64,000 nucleotides of DNA from Niabella sp. (GCF_030150205.1 NZ_JASLGT010000008.1:682001-746000); one strand, 5' to 3'. Shown: positions 1 through 8,910, counted from the first letter of the stretch. The notes: generated from the letters alone by a model not told the origin. Numbers and translations: made by a program.

Positions 1-837
1 GGTACGATCTTTTCCAGCCTGGTTTACGGACTCAGCAATAAATACAATTACCATATCCGGAAAGTGCCGCTGACCTATGCCCATTTACCGGAGGGGTTCC
101 GGGGATTCCGGATGATACAGATCTCCGATGTGCACAGTGGCAGCTTTAGCAATAAGGCGGCGGTGAACAGGGGCATTGATATGATCCTGAATGAAAAGCC
201 GGACCTGATCGTGTTTACCGGAGACCTGGTGAATAATATCGCTTCCGAAATGGAGCATTATACGGAAGTATTTTCCCGCTTGAAGGCGCCCATGGGCGTG
301 TTTTCCACATTGGGGAACCATGACTATGGCGATTATCACCCCTGGAAAAACGCTGCTGAGAAGGACGCCAACCTGGAGCGCCTGAAATCGATCCACGGGA
401 AGATGGGCTGGCGGCTGCTGCTGGATGAGCATTTGCCGCTGGAGCGGAACGGCTCACAGATCGGGTTGATCGGTGTGCAGAATATCAGCGGCAAGGCCCG
501 CTTTCACAGTTATGGCAATATGGCAAAAGCTGCGGAAGGCAGCGGGCACTATCCCTTTAAGATCCTGTTGAGCCACGATCCTTCGCATTGGGATGCCGAA
601 GTGAATAAAAAATACCCCGATATCGATCTGATGCTCAGCGGTCATACCCATGGAATGCAGTTTGGTGTAGAACTACCCTGGTTTCGCTGGAGCCCGGTGC
701 AATATGTATACCGGCAATGGGCCGGTCTTTATGAAAAAGGACATCAGAAATTATATGTTAACCGGGGGTTCGGATTCATCGGCTACCCGGGCCGGGTGGG
801 CATCCTTCCGGAGATCACCGTTTTTGAATTCCATTAA
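1..837 (+). CDS. Metallophosphoesterase, C-terminal part (5' end outside window)
   Basis: The reading frame is open from base 1, so the gene begins upstream of the window; the GTG at 64 is only an internal codon. The visible 278 residues carry the calcineurin-like metallophosphoesterase motif set in order: ISDVHSG (D, H metal ligands), FTGDLV, LGNHDYGD, LSHDPSHWD and SGHTHG near the C-terminus. This pattern matches the YkuE/YaeI-type family, usually membrane-anchored by an N-terminal helix that would lie in the missing part. The substrate cannot be told from the sequence; YaeI-like members act on phosphodiesters. It ends 70 bp before a same-strand outer-membrane protein gene. Confidence 0.85.
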   Translation, partial: GTIFSSLVYGLSNKYNYHIRKVPLTYAHLPEGFRGFRMIQISDVHSGSFSNKAAVNRGIDMILNEKPDLIVFTGDLVNNIASEMEHYTEVFSRLKAPMGVFSTLGNHDYGDYHPWKNAAEKDANLERLKSIHGKMGWRLLLDEHLPLERNGSQIGLIGVQNISGKARFHSYGNMAKAAEGSGHYPFKILLSHDPSHWDAEVNKKYPDIDLMLSGHTHGMQFGVELPWFRWSPVQYVYRQWAGLYEKGHQKLYVNRGFGFIGYPGRVGILPEITVFEFH

Positions 838-907
838 TATTCAACACGTTTTTGATAAACCATTGGCTTTTTTTGTCTAATTTTATATATTAAACAACCC
901 TCATTTT

Positions 908-1498
908 ATGACACGCACAATAAAGACTACTGCCATTTTCATTTTCAGCACTCTTTTTACCCTGTCGCTGCACGCGCAATTTCATATTGGTGCCAAAGCA
1001 GGTGTAAATGCTACCAAAATCGATGGGAAGAGTTTTAAAGAAGAATTTAACTATAATTACCTGGTGGGCTTTTTTGCGGAAATTGGCGTAAGCGATAAAC
1101 TGAGTGTAAACCCGGAACTGCTCTACTCTCAGGCCACCAGCACAAGAGATACCAGTTTTAATAATGTATTACCAGGGTTTAACAAGGATCAGACAAAAGC
1201 GAAACTGAACTATCTGTCTATTCCGATCCTGTTGAATTTAAAACTGGCCGGACCTTTACATATTGAAGCCGGTCCGCAGTTTAGTGTTTTAACCAGTTCC
1301 AACAAAACCCTGCTGCAAAATGGGGAGCAAGCCTTTAAAAAAGGTGATTTTTCAATGGTAGGCGGTGTACAGCTCAAATTCAGCGCCCTGCGGATATCTG
1401 GCAGGTATGTGGTTGGCCTGAGCAATATCAGCGACCTGCCCAGCCAGGAAAAATGGAAAAACCAGGCCTTACAGGTGGCTGTTGGATTTGCATTGTAA
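908..1498 (+). CDS. PorT-like outer-membrane beta-barrel protein
   Basis: This 196-residue protein has a clear signal peptide (hydrophobic stretch to LSLHAQ) followed by FHIGAKAGVNATKIDG, the N-terminal signature of Bacteroidota small outer-membrane barrels (PorT/OMP_b-brl family). Alternating hydrophobic strands run to a C-terminal aromatic/aliphatic strand (VAVGFAL). Such proteins are eight- to ten-stranded barrels in the outer membrane, mostly of unknown function. It appears monocistronic: 70 bp separate it from the phosphoesterase and about 280 bp from lon. Function beyond the fold is not inferable. Confidence 0.8.
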   Translation: MTRTIKTTAIFIFSTLFTLSLHAQFHIGAKAGVNATKIDGKSFKEEFNYNYLVGFFAEIGVSDKLSVNPELLYSQATSTRDTSFNNVLPGFNKDQTKAKLNYLSIPILLNLKLAGPLHIEAGPQFSVLTSSNKTLLQNGEQAFKKGDFSMVGGVQLKFSALRISGRYVVGLSNISDLPSQEKWKNQALQVAVGFAL

Positions 1499-1680
1499 CA
1501 GCAGACGGGCACAAGCGTTTCGGATCAATCGTAAATAATTAGTTATCAATACATTTAGAGGGAATCTTTTTAGGATCCACACTCTGACTGTCCCGTTTTG
1601 AGTGGGAGCCGGGATTGAATCGCACCCCCTTCCGGCATTCGTTAGGGTATTTTTTACTTTTAAAACCGCCAATCTTTCCG

Positions 1681-1688
1681 CATTTTTG
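1681..1688 (+). promoter_or_regulatory. Possible -7 box of lon
   Basis: CATTTTTG is one base off the Bacteroidota TAnnTTTG -7 element and would start a transcript about 85 nt ahead of the lon start. No convincing -33 box was seen. Confidence 0.3.
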
Positions 1689-1779
1689 TTTGTGGCATTA
1701 CAATTGACCTGCTAAATGTTCAATAAAAAAAACCGGCGTGCCTAACGGGCTATGCCAGTTTGTCCTGTTAAAAAAGATT

Positions 1780-4179
1780 ATGAAGTTTGATATTAATTTT
1801 AGGCCGGAAGATGAGATGGATTTTTTACCCATCATTCCGCTCAATGAGAATGAAGGGGATGAAAATCTGGATGAAATACCCGATGAGATTGCCATTCTGC
1901 CGTTAAGAAATACCGTTTTATTCCCCGGGGTGGTACTGCCCATAACCGTTGGCAGGGACAAAAGCATCCTGGCAGTGAACGACGCCTACAAGGGCAATAA
2001 ATTTATTGGGGTGGTAGCACAAAAGGACAGCAACCAGGAGAATCCCGAAGCGGAAGACCTGGAGCGCATCGGCACCATTGCCAAAATCATTAAGCTGATC
2101 AAGATGCCCGATGGCGGAACCACCGTAATCATACAGGGGCGGAATAAGTTCTCTATTGAGAAAATAAGCAGCAACGATCCTTATTTTAAAGCCGTTATTA
2201 AACGGATACAGGATACAGAAACTCCTACGGATGCCGATTTTGAGGCGCATATTGCCAATATCAAGGACCTGGCGACCAACATCATTCAGCAGTCGCCCAA
2301 TATTCCCTCCGAAGCCTCAATCATTTTAAAGAATATTGAGAAACCTTCCTTCCTTATTCATTTTGTAAGCAGTAACCTGAATACGACGGTTGAAGAAAAA
2401 CAACAGCTGCTGGAAATGAACGATATCCGGGAGCGGGCGGGCAGCCTGATGCAGCTGCTGCAAAAAGAGCTGCAATTTGTAGAGTTAAAGAACAAGGTAA
2501 CCAATAAGACCCGCACCGAACTGGATAAGCAGCAGCGGGAATATTTCCTGCAACAGCAACTCAAAAGCATTAAAGAGGAACTGGGTGGTGATACCAACAG
2601 CCAGGAGATAAAAGAAATGCAGAAAAAGGCCGAAAGCAAAAAATGGCCCGAAGCTGCAAAGGAAGCCTTTAAAAAAGGAATTGAAAAACTGGAGCGGATG
2701 CATCCCAGCACGCCGGATTATTCGGTGGTGTATAATCATGTAGACCTGATGCTGGACCTGCCCTGGGAAGAATACACGGAAGACCGGTACGATCTTGACA
2801 ACGCCAAAAAAACCCTGGATCATGATCATTATGGTATGGCCAAGATCAAAGAGCGGATCCTGGAATACCTGGCCGTGCTGAAATTAAAGGGCGATATGAA
2901 AAGCCCGATCCTTTGTTTCCTGGGCCCTCCGGGTATCGGGAAAACATCCCTGGGAAAAAGTATTGCCAGCGCCCTGGGCCGCAAATATGTACGCTTAAGT
3001 CTGGGTGGATTGCACGATGAAAGTGAGATCCGCGGACACCGGAAAACCTATATTGGCGCCATGCCCGGACGTATTCTGCAATCCCTGCGGAAGGTAAGAA
3101 GCAGTAACCCCGTAATTGTGCTGGATGAAATTGATAAGGTGGGAAATGATTTCCGGGGCGATCCCAGCAGTGCCTTGCTGGAAGTACTGGATCCGGAGCA
3201 GAATAACAGCTTTTACGACAATTACCTGGAACTGGAATATGACCTCAGCAAGGTATTGTTTATTGCAACGGCCAACAATATCCAGACCATTCAGCCGGCC
3301 CTGCGCGACCGCCTGGAGATCATTGACCTGAGTGGTTATGCCATCGAAGAGAAGATCGAAATCGCCAAACGGCATTTAATTCCCAAGCAAAAGGAGTTAC
3401 ACGGACTGGCAAAGAACAATATCCGTTTTTCCGATAAGGTACTGGCACAGCTGATTGCCGATTACACCCGGGAAAGTGGTGTGCGGGAACTGGACCGCGT
3501 GCTGGCAAGCATTATGCGGAACCAGGCCAAAAAAGTGGCAATGGGCACAACGTTAAAATCGCCCCTCGGCACGGAGGATGTGCAGGAGATCCTGGGCAGA
3601 CCGCGGTACAGCAACGACCTGTATAAAACAGTAAACCTCCCGGGTGTGGCCGTTGGGCTTGCCTGGACCTATGTGGGAGGCGATATTTTGTTTATCGAGT
3701 CCAGCCTTAGTGATGGCAAGGGCGAACTGCATCTTACCGGGAACCTGGGCAATGTGATGAAGGAGAGTGCTACCACGGCCCTCACCTATCTCAAATCCAA
3801 TGCAGCAAAGTACCATCTCGATGCCGCTCTTTTTCAAAAGAAAAATATACACATCCATGTACCGGAAGGCGCTACCCCCAAGGACGGCCCCAGTGCAGGC
3901 GTTACCATGATGACCTCTATTGCTTCTGCACTAACGGGTAAAAAGGTAAAACCTTACCTGGCGATGACCGGCGAAATAACCCTGCGCGGCCAGGTATTAC
4001 CGGTTGGAGGCATTAAAGAAAAAATACTGGCGGCCAAGCGGGCAGGTCTTAAAGAGATCATGCTTTGTTTGCAGAATCAGAAGGATGTGGAAGAAGTAGA
4101 ACCCGGTTTTATAAAAGGATTAAAATTCCATTATGTAAGCCGGATGGAAGATGTTTTAAAAATTGCGATCGGCCTTTAG
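1780..4179 (+). CDS. lon: ATP-dependent protease Lon
   Basis: This 799-residue cytoplasmic AAA+ serine protease degrades misfolded and regulatory proteins. Domains in order are the LON substrate-binding domain (about residues 35-235, starting IAILPLRNTVLFPGVVLP), a coiled-coil linker, the AAA+ module with Walker A GPPGIGKT (about 381-388) and Walker B VIVLDEIDKVG, and the Lon protease domain with catalytic Ser about 705 in PKDGPSAGVTM and Lys about 746 in GGIKEK. I chose the ATG at 1780 rather than the in-frame GTG at 1738, because the upstream codons are not Lon-like and MKFDINF fits family N-termini. Length is normal for bacterial Lon. It is followed by a strong terminator, so it is probably monocistronic. 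Confidence 0.97.
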   Translation: MKFDINFRPEDEMDFLPIIPLNENEGDENLDEIPDEIAILPLRNTVLFPGVVLPITVGRDKSILAVNDAYKGNKFIGVVAQKDSNQENPEAEDLERIGTIAKIIKLIKMPDGGTTVIIQGRNKFSIEKISSNDPYFKAVIKRIQDTETPTDADFEAHIANIKDLATNIIQQSPNIPSEASIILKNIEKPSFLIHFVSSNLNTTVEEKQQLLEMNDIRERAGSLMQLLQKELQFVELKNKVTNKTRTELDKQQREYFLQQQLKSIKEELGGDTNSQEIKEMQKKAESKKWPEAAKEAFKKGIEKLERMHPSTPDYSVVYNHVDLMLDLPWEEYTEDRYDLDNAKKTLDHDHYGMAKIKERILEYLAVLKLKGDMKSPILCFLGPPGIGKTSLGKSIASALGRKYVRLSLGGLHDESEIRGHRKTYIGAMPGRILQSLRKVRSSNPVIVLDEIDKVGNDFRGDPSSALLEVLDPEQNNSFYDNYLELEYDLSKVLFIATANNIQTIQPALRDRLEIIDLSGYAIEEKIEIAKRHLIPKQKELHGLAKNNIRFSDKVLAQLIADYTRESGVRELDRVLASIMRNQAKKVAMGTTLKSPLGTEDVQEILGRPRYSNDLYKTVNLPGVAVGLAWTYVGGDILFIESSLSDGKGELHLTGNLGNVMKESATTALTYLKSNAAKYHLDAALFQKKNIHIHVPEGATPKDGPSAGVTMMTSIASALTGKKVKPYLAMTGEITLRGQVLPVGGIKEKILAAKRAGLKEIMLCLQNQKDVEEVEPGFIKGLKFHYVSRMEDVLKIAIGL

Positions 4180-4198
4180 ATCCGGTTTCAATAATCCA

Positions 4199-4236
4199 TA
4201 AAAAAAGCATGTCTTTACCGGGACATGCTTTTTTAT
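4199..4236 (+). terminator. Rho-independent terminator after lon
   Basis: A 13-bp perfect stem, AAAAAAGCATGTC (4201-4213) with GACATGCTTTTTT (4222-4234), encloses an 8-nt loop and ends in a T-rich run. A-rich and T-rich sides make it usable in both directions, so it may also serve the convergent gene at 4300. Confidence 0.85.
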
Positions 4237-4299
4237 TTACAGGGCTATTTGCTACCTGTTAAAATCCTGCGGATCGTTTCCCAAAAGCAGCTGAAATCT

Positions 4300-5007
4300 T
4301 TAGAACTTATACCCCACCGAAAGTCCGAACTGCATGTTTTTAAGCTGCTCGCCGGTGTCTGTTCCATCTACTTTGTAAACGATATTCATCAGCCCCATCT
4401 GGCCATTTAACTGGATAGAAAATTTATTGGAAAATTCATAGCCCATCAGCAGGGCTCCGCCCAGGTCAAAAGGCTTTCCATAAGGAACCGTTTTCAGGTT
4501 ATTAAAATCCATGTAGCTGCTGTCGGTTGATGAAATATCACTTTTGAATTCCAGGCTACCGGTTTTGCTGATCGTTGTACCGCCGGAGGTTCCTTTGCCC
4601 TTCCATCTTCCGCCGATACCATATGCCAGGTAAGGTCCAACGCCCAGTAAAAGACGGCCGTTGCCCAGCTCCGGCTTATACATAAAATTGATGGGCAATT
4701 CAAGGTAGTAAGGATGTTGGTTCAGTGTTCCAACAGCGCCGTCAACCGACGCTTTATATTGATAGCCCTTGGTTGTAAACAACAGGCCGGGACTTATAGA
4801 AAATTCATTGCCGATCGGTATATCCGCCGCTACGCCCGCATGAAAACCGGTTAATAAACTGGTGGGCATCTTACTGCCATCCGATAACTTCACCACAGCA
4901 TTTGAAAAGTTTACACCGGCTCGAACGCCAAACTGCACCTGCGCAAAACCCACACTGCAGAAACCCGCTACAAAAAACAAGAGGAAAAGTCGTTTTAACA
5001 TAAGCAT
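4300..5007 (-). CDS. PorT-like outer-membrane beta-barrel protein
   Basis: This 235-residue protein has a signal peptide (MLKRLFLLFFVAGFCSVGFAQ) and then VQFGVRAGVNFSNAV, the typical opening of the Bacteroidota outer-membrane beta-barrel family. Later strands such as YYLELPINFMYKPELG and LGVGPYLAYGIGG, and the C-terminal strand MQFGLSVGYKF, fit a small barrel. It is distinct in sequence from the one at 908. Starts at 5007 or 5001 (second Met) are both possible; the second gives the more usual signal peptide. A perfect TAnnTTTG box lies 29 bp upstream, so it has its own promoter. Confidence 0.8.
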   Translation of the reverse strand: MLMLKRLFLLFFVAGFCSVGFAQVQFGVRAGVNFSNAVVKLSDGSKMPTSLLTGFHAGVAADIPIGNEFSISPGLLFTTKGYQYKASVDGAVGTLNQHPYYLELPINFMYKPELGNGRLLLGVGPYLAYGIGGRWKGKGTSGGTTISKTGSLEFKSDISSTDSSYMDFNNLKTVPYGKPFDLGGALLMGYEFSNKFSIQLNGQMGLMNIVYKVDGTDTGEQLKNMQFGLSVGYKF

Positions 5008-5035
5008 TCGTTTTTAATAAATAAGAAATTGAACG

Positions 5036-5043
5036 CAAAGGTA
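5036..5043 (-). promoter_or_regulatory. -7 promoter box of the barrel gene at 4300-5007
   Basis: The minus strand reads TACCTTTG, an exact match to the Bacteroidota TAnnTTTG element, 29-35 nt ahead of the two candidate start codons. No clear -33 TTTG was found at the expected spacing. Confidence 0.55.
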
Positions 5044-5162
5044 AGCACAATGTTGTTTTGCCGAAGAGAAATGAGCCCGCTGCTATTTTCACAGGGTAGC
5101 AATAGCACATTATCAGCCACCCGCTTTTTGGAGGGGCGCTCATTCAATAAGCATCTTAGCCG

Positions 5163-5810
5163 CTATGCCTGCTTCAGCAACCGGATGGCTTCCAGTGGAT
5201 CGGCAGCATTGAACACCGTACTGCCCGCCACCAGGGCATCTGCACCCGCAGCCACAATCTCCGCAGCATTCTCAAGCGTTACACCGCCATCGATGTTGAT
5301 GACCGCATGGGAACCTTTTTCCACAATGAGTTTTTTAATTTCCTTTATTTTGTTCAGGGTATTGGGAATAAATTTTTGGCCGCCAAAACCCGGGTTCACG
5401 CTCATCACCAAAACAATATCCACATCAGCAATGATATCACTTAGAAAACCGGCAGGATTATGCGGGTTGATGGCTACCCCGGCTTTTAAACCCATGGCCT
5501 TTATTTGCTGAATATCCTGGTGCAGGCGCGGGCAGGTTTCTATATGAATGCTGATATGATCAGCACCGGCTTTTTTAAATTGTTCAAAATAGCGCGAAGG
5601 CTCTTCTATCATCAGGTGCACATCACAGGTCTTTGTAGTTACCTTTTTTACAAATTCAATGATCATCGGCCCAAAGCTGATATTGGGCACAAACAATCCG
5701 TCCATTACATCCAGGTGCAGCCAGTCTGCCGCACTGTTATTAACCATTTCAACCTCCCGTTGTAAATGGAGAAAATCTGCTGCTAATAATGAAGGCGCTA
5801 TAATTGCCAT
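5163..5810 (-). CDS. rpe: Ribulose-phosphate 3-epimerase
   Basis: This enzyme interconverts ribulose-5-phosphate and xylulose-5-phosphate in the pentose phosphate pathway. The 215-residue protein opens MAIIAPSLLAADF and carries the family's metal ligands in WLHLDVMDG (His32, Asp34), DVHLMIEEP (63-71), the phosphate-binding loop VMSVNPGFGGQKF, and NIDGGV with the second catalytic Asp. A longer frame exists to 5837, but the family N-terminus and the poor upstream peptide favour the ATG at 5810. It appears monocistronic; a half transketolase that shares the pathway is 47 kb away. Confidence 0.95.
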   Translation of the reverse strand: MAIIAPSLLAADFLHLQREVEMVNNSAADWLHLDVMDGLFVPNISFGPMIIEFVKKVTTKTCDVHLMIEEPSRYFEQFKKAGADHISIHIETCPRLHQDIQQIKAMGLKAGVAINPHNPAGFLSDIIADVDIVLVMSVNPGFGGQKFIPNTLNKIKEIKKLIVEKGSHAVINIDGGVTLENAAEIVAAGADALVAGSTVFNAADPLEAIRLLKQA

Positions 5811-5854
5811 ATAAAAACTTTTGGGGCAAAATAACATTATTTATCGGTATCTCT

Positions 5855-5950
5855 GCTTCATCAGTTGTCAGTTATCAGTTTTGCTTGTCTCCAGACTGAA
5901 AACTAAAAACTGAAAACTGAAGACTGATAACTTATAACTGATAACTAAAG
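5855..5950. repeat. Heptamer repeat array (TCAGTTA/TGATAAC type)
   Basis: About 95 bp of degenerate 7-bp repeats. The first part reads TCAGTTG-TCAGTTA-TCAGTTT, then a short spacer with TTGTCTCC, then the opposite orientation (AACTGAA, GACTGATAACT). The inverted arrangement could fold. It fills most of the gap between rpe and the PhoH gene. Confidence 0.7.
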
Positions 5951-6019
5951 GATCCGTCACTTTTTAACAAAATACACACCTGTGCATAAAATAAATTCAG
6001 TACTTTACAGAGTGTTGTA

Positions 6020-6027
6020 TAAATTTG
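6020..6027 (+). promoter_or_regulatory. -7 promoter box of the phoH gene
   Basis: TAAATTTG exactly matches TAnnTTTG. The transcript would begin around 6032, about 30 nt ahead of the TTG start at 6062, which supports that start. Confidence 0.5.
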
Positions 6028-6061
6028 AGAAGAACGATTTTTAATTTAAATACGGAAAACA

Positions 6062-7048
6062 TTGACAGAAGCAATTATTAACCTGGAAACAGTGAACCCC
6101 ATCGATTTTTTTGGGGTCAACAACGGAAAACTGGATATCCTGAAGAAAAAATTTCCACTCCTTAAAATACTTTCCCGTGGCACTCAGATAAAGTTAAGCG
6201 GTGCCCCCGAACAGATCGCAGAGGCTAAAGAAAAAATAAATCTCATCGTATCCTATATTGAACGCAATGGTCATTTAAGTGAAAACTATTTTGACCAGAT
6301 CCTGGGCGGCGACGATATGGAAACGATCGATCATTTTCAGGAGCGCAATCCCAACGAAGTATTGGTATTTGGTCCTAACGGAAAATCGGTTCGTGCACGA
6401 ACGGCCAACCAGAAAAAGCTGGTGCAGGAAGCCGAAAAGAACGATATCCTTTTCGCCATCGGACCTGCAGGTACCGGTAAAACCTATACCGCAGTGGCCC
6501 TGGCCGTAAGAGCCTTAAAGAATAAACAGGTAAAGAAGATCATTCTTACAAGACCCGCGGTGGAAGCCGGTGAAAGCCTGGGCTTTTTACCGGGCGACCT
6601 GAAGGAAAAGATCGATCCCTACCTGCGGCCGCTTTACGATGCGCTGGATGATATGATCCCCGCCGATAAGCTGGGCTATTACATGACCACACGCACCATT
6701 GAGATTGCTCCGCTGGCTTATATGCGCGGGCGTACACTGGACAATGCCTTTATCATCCTGGATGAAGCACAGAACGCAACCGATCTGCAATTAAAGATGT
6801 TCTTAACGCGTATTGGCGCCAATGCCAAGGCCATCATTACCGGCGATATGACGCAGGTGGATTTGCCCCGCAACCAGAAAAGCGGTCTGCAAACCGCGTC
6901 TCGGATCCTGCGGAACATCCCCGGCATCAGTCATATTGAACTGGATGAAGAAGATGTGGTACGTCACCGGCTGGTTAAAGCCATCATTAAAGCGTATAAT
7001 CAGGAACATGAAGAGCAGGAGCAGCGCTTTACCCAGCATACAAAGTAA
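6062..7048 (+). CDS. phoH: PhoH-family ATPase
   Basis: This 328-residue cytoplasmic P-loop ATPase has an N-terminal KH-like segment (residues 1-100) and the PhoH nucleotide-binding core. Walker A is GPAGTGKT (134-141), followed by LTRPAVEAGESLGFLPGDL, and Walker B is FIILDEAQN (230-238). PhoH/PhoL proteins are linked to RNA metabolism and phosphate starvation in other bacteria; the exact reaction is unsettled. No ATG precedes the conserved N-terminus, so translation probably begins at the TTG at 6062. The downstream lipoprotein gene overlaps its last 41 bases. Confidence 0.92.
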   Translation: MTEAIINLETVNPIDFFGVNNGKLDILKKKFPLLKILSRGTQIKLSGAPEQIAEAKEKINLIVSYIERNGHLSENYFDQILGGDDMETIDHFQERNPNEVLVFGPNGKSVRARTANQKKLVQEAEKNDILFAIGPAGTGKTYTAVALAVRALKNKQVKKIILTRPAVEAGESLGFLPGDLKEKIDPYLRPLYDALDDMIPADKLGYYMTTRTIEIAPLAYMRGRTLDNAFIILDEAQNATDLQLKMFLTRIGANAKAIITGDMTQVDLPRNQKSGLQTASRILRNIPGISHIELDEEDVVRHRLVKAIIKAYNQEHEEQEQRFTQHTK

Positions 7049-7712
7049 CAGGGGTAGCATATTCCATTTTACCTTTAAAGGGTGGCCTTGGGGCCGCCTT
7101 TTTCTTTTGCTGCTCCTGACTGCTTGCCGGGCCAACCGCAGTCCGGTACCACCGTCCGGCCCGGCAGTGCAGCAGGCATTGAACCAGCTGAAGCCCCTGT
7201 TGCATCCCGGAGACCTGGTACTCCGGAACGGAACAGATGCCACCAGCCAGGCTACCCGTAAATTTAACCGCAGGGATACTTCGTTTTCGCATTGCGGTAT
7301 CATCGATGTGGAAAAGGATACCGTATGGGTATATCATGCCATCGGCGGCAGTTACAACCCTTCACAAGCACTGAAGAAAGAGCCGCTGGACAGCTTCTCC
7401 AAACCAGGAGAAACCGACCGCATCGCCATTTACCGGTACCGCCTTACCAGGGAAGAACAGCAGCGGTTAATGGCCATCGTACAGGAGCATTATAAAAATA
7501 AACTGCCCTTTGATCTCTTCTTCAACTTTGATACCAACGACCGGATGTATTGTTCCGAGTTTGTATTTAAAAGCGTAAACAAAAGCATGAATGGCCGCCT
7601 TTCACCGGTGATCCGTAAACAGACCCCGCCGGTTTACATCGCTATTGACGACCTGTTTTTAAATGAATGGACCAGCCTGGTACAAAAGATCAATTATAAT
7701 GTGCTTCAATAG
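7008..7712 (+). CDS. YiiX/YebB-like permuted NlpC/P60 lipoprotein
   Basis: From the ATG at 7008 the product is 234 residues with a long basic N-region, a hydrophobic stretch and a lipobox ending LLTAC, so it is predicted to be a lipoprotein. The mature part starts with HPGDLVLRNG and contains FSHCGII (catalytic His) followed far downstream by MYCSEFVFKSV (catalytic Cys). His before Cys is the circularly permuted papain-fold arrangement of the YiiX/YebB (DUF830) family, which may cleave amide or ester bonds; the substrate is unknown. It overlaps the 3' end of phoH by 41 bp in another frame, so the two are likely co-transcribed. Confidence 0.75.
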   Translation: MKSRSSALPSIQSNRGSIFHFTFKGWPWGRLFLLLLLTACRANRSPVPPSGPAVQQALNQLKPLLHPGDLVLRNGTDATSQATRKFNRRDTSFSHCGIIDVEKDTVWVYHAIGGSYNPSQALKKEPLDSFSKPGETDRIAIYRYRLTREEQQRLMAIVQEHYKNKLPFDLFFNFDTNDRMYCSEFVFKSVNKSMNGRLSPVIRKQTPPVYIAIDDLFLNEWTSLVQKINYNVLQ

Positions 7713-7776
7713 CATAGGACCGGCAACCAAATGTCCCTTATATTGGTGATCGGGCACACCATCGCCGATAAGTACC

Positions 7777-7784
7777 TACATTTG
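7777..7784 (+). promoter_or_regulatory. -7 promoter box of the lipoprotein gene at 7807
   Basis: TACATTTG is an exact TAnnTTTG match located 22 nt upstream of the ATG. No good -33 box was seen. Confidence 0.55.
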
Positions 7785-7806
7785 CACTCTAAAACCAATT
7801 TACATT

Positions 7807-8463
7807 ATGAAAAAAGTAATTCAGTTGCTACCCGTTGCCCTCCTGCTGATGGCCGGTGTTATAGGATGTCAGTCAGGCAGCGACCCCAAAGCGGTCCTGG
7901 TGCATTTCTTTGAGCTACTTGCAAAAAAAGACATCGACGGTGCGGCAAAGCTGGCCACGAAAGACAGTAAATCCACACTGGATATGATCAAAAAGGGCAT
8001 GGATATGGCCCAGAAGATGGATACAGCCGCCGAAAAAACAGACCCCACCAAAGAATTCAAAGACGTAGAGTTTGGCGATCCCCGGATCTCCGGCGACACC
8101 GCATACGTTAAAGTAAGCAGCAAAAGCAAAAAACAGGATCCCTCTGAAATATCACTGGTGAAAGAAGACGGTCAGTGGAAAGTAGATTTTTCCATGGCCG
8201 CGTTGATGAAAATGGGTATGAGCAAAATGCAGGAAAACGGTGGTACCGAAAACCTGGAACATCCCAATGTATCGCCGGAGCAACTGGAACAGGCGCAGAA
8301 AATGGCCGACAGCGCAATGAAAAATGTAGATCCTCAAAAACTGAAGGAACTTGAGGGCATGGTGAACTCTGAACAGGCACAAAAAATGGCCGACAGCATT
8401 CTGAAGCATGTGGATCCCAAAAAAGTAGAAGAGATCCGGAAAAGTCTGGAAAAGGCAAAATAA
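7807..8463 (+). CDS. Lipoprotein with DUF4878-like domain and C-terminal repeat
   Basis: This 218-residue protein has a lipoprotein signal with lipobox VIGC at about residue 21. The next 110 residues (AVLVHFFELLAKKDIDGAAKLATKDSK, then VKEDGQWKVDFS) resemble the NTF2-like DUF4878 fold. The C-terminal 70 residues hold two near-copies of a helical unit starting EQAQKMADS and ending near VDPxK, which fits a small repeat or coiled coil. The gene at 8500 encodes a shorter relative with the same core. Probably exported to the periplasmic face or the surface; function unknown. Confidence 0.75.
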   Translation: MKKVIQLLPVALLLMAGVIGCQSGSDPKAVLVHFFELLAKKDIDGAAKLATKDSKSTLDMIKKGMDMAQKMDTAAEKTDPTKEFKDVEFGDPRISGDTAYVKVSSKSKKQDPSEISLVKEDGQWKVDFSMAALMKMGMSKMQENGGTENLEHPNVSPEQLEQAQKMADSAMKNVDPQKLKELEGMVNSEQAQKMADSILKHVDPKKVEEIRKSLEKAK

Positions 8464-8499
8464 GCAGTAAGAGAGCATAAAGTTGTTTATCTTGCAGGA

Positions 8500-8910
8500 A
8501 TGAAAAGAACTGGTTTTTACTTTTTATTCCTGCTTTTTTTATTGTCCGCCTGTTTGCCCGATAAGGCCGATAAAAATGAGCCCGGCGATTCAGATATCGA
8601 TGCCGCACGCAGTTTTATACAGGCCGCTCTCAGAGGAAATTTTAAAAGTGCGGCCAGTTATATGCTGCACGATTCGGCCAATGATGAACGCCTGGATGCT
8701 GTAGCCCGCATGCCGCGCAGCCCTGATGAAAAACAGGGGCTCTGGGATGCTTCCATCAATATCCATCAGCGTAAATTGCTGAACGATTCCGTAAGCATTA
8801 TCGTTTACTCCAACTCTTATTACAAAAACAATAAAGACACTTTGAAAGTCGTAAAAAGAGACGGAGCCTGGCTGGTTGACTTTAAATACCTGTTCGACCC
8901 CAATAAATAA
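8500..8910 (+). CDS. Small DUF4878-like lipoprotein
   Basis: This 136-residue protein has signal peptide MKRTGFYFLFLLFLLSAC with lipobox LSAC. The mature part (DAARSFIQAALRGNFKSAASYML, then VVKRDGAWLVDFKYLFD) has the same layout as the upstream lipoprotein: a helix that reads like 'population of residues consumed per step' and a final strand with DGxWxVDF. The two are probably distant paralogues in one transcript, separated by 36 bp. It lacks the C-terminal repeat. Function unknown. Confidence 0.7.
   Translation: MKRTGFYFLFLLFLLSACLPDKADKNEPGDSDIDAARSFIQAALRGNFKSAASYMLHDSANDERLDAVARMPRSPDEKQGLWDASINIHQRKLLNDSVSIIVYSNSYYKNNKDTLKVVKRDGAWLVDFKYLFDPNK

Noticed and set aside
1600..1645. A tRNA gene
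   Set aside because: T-stem bases do not pair and no 5' half could be found, so only a fragment at best.
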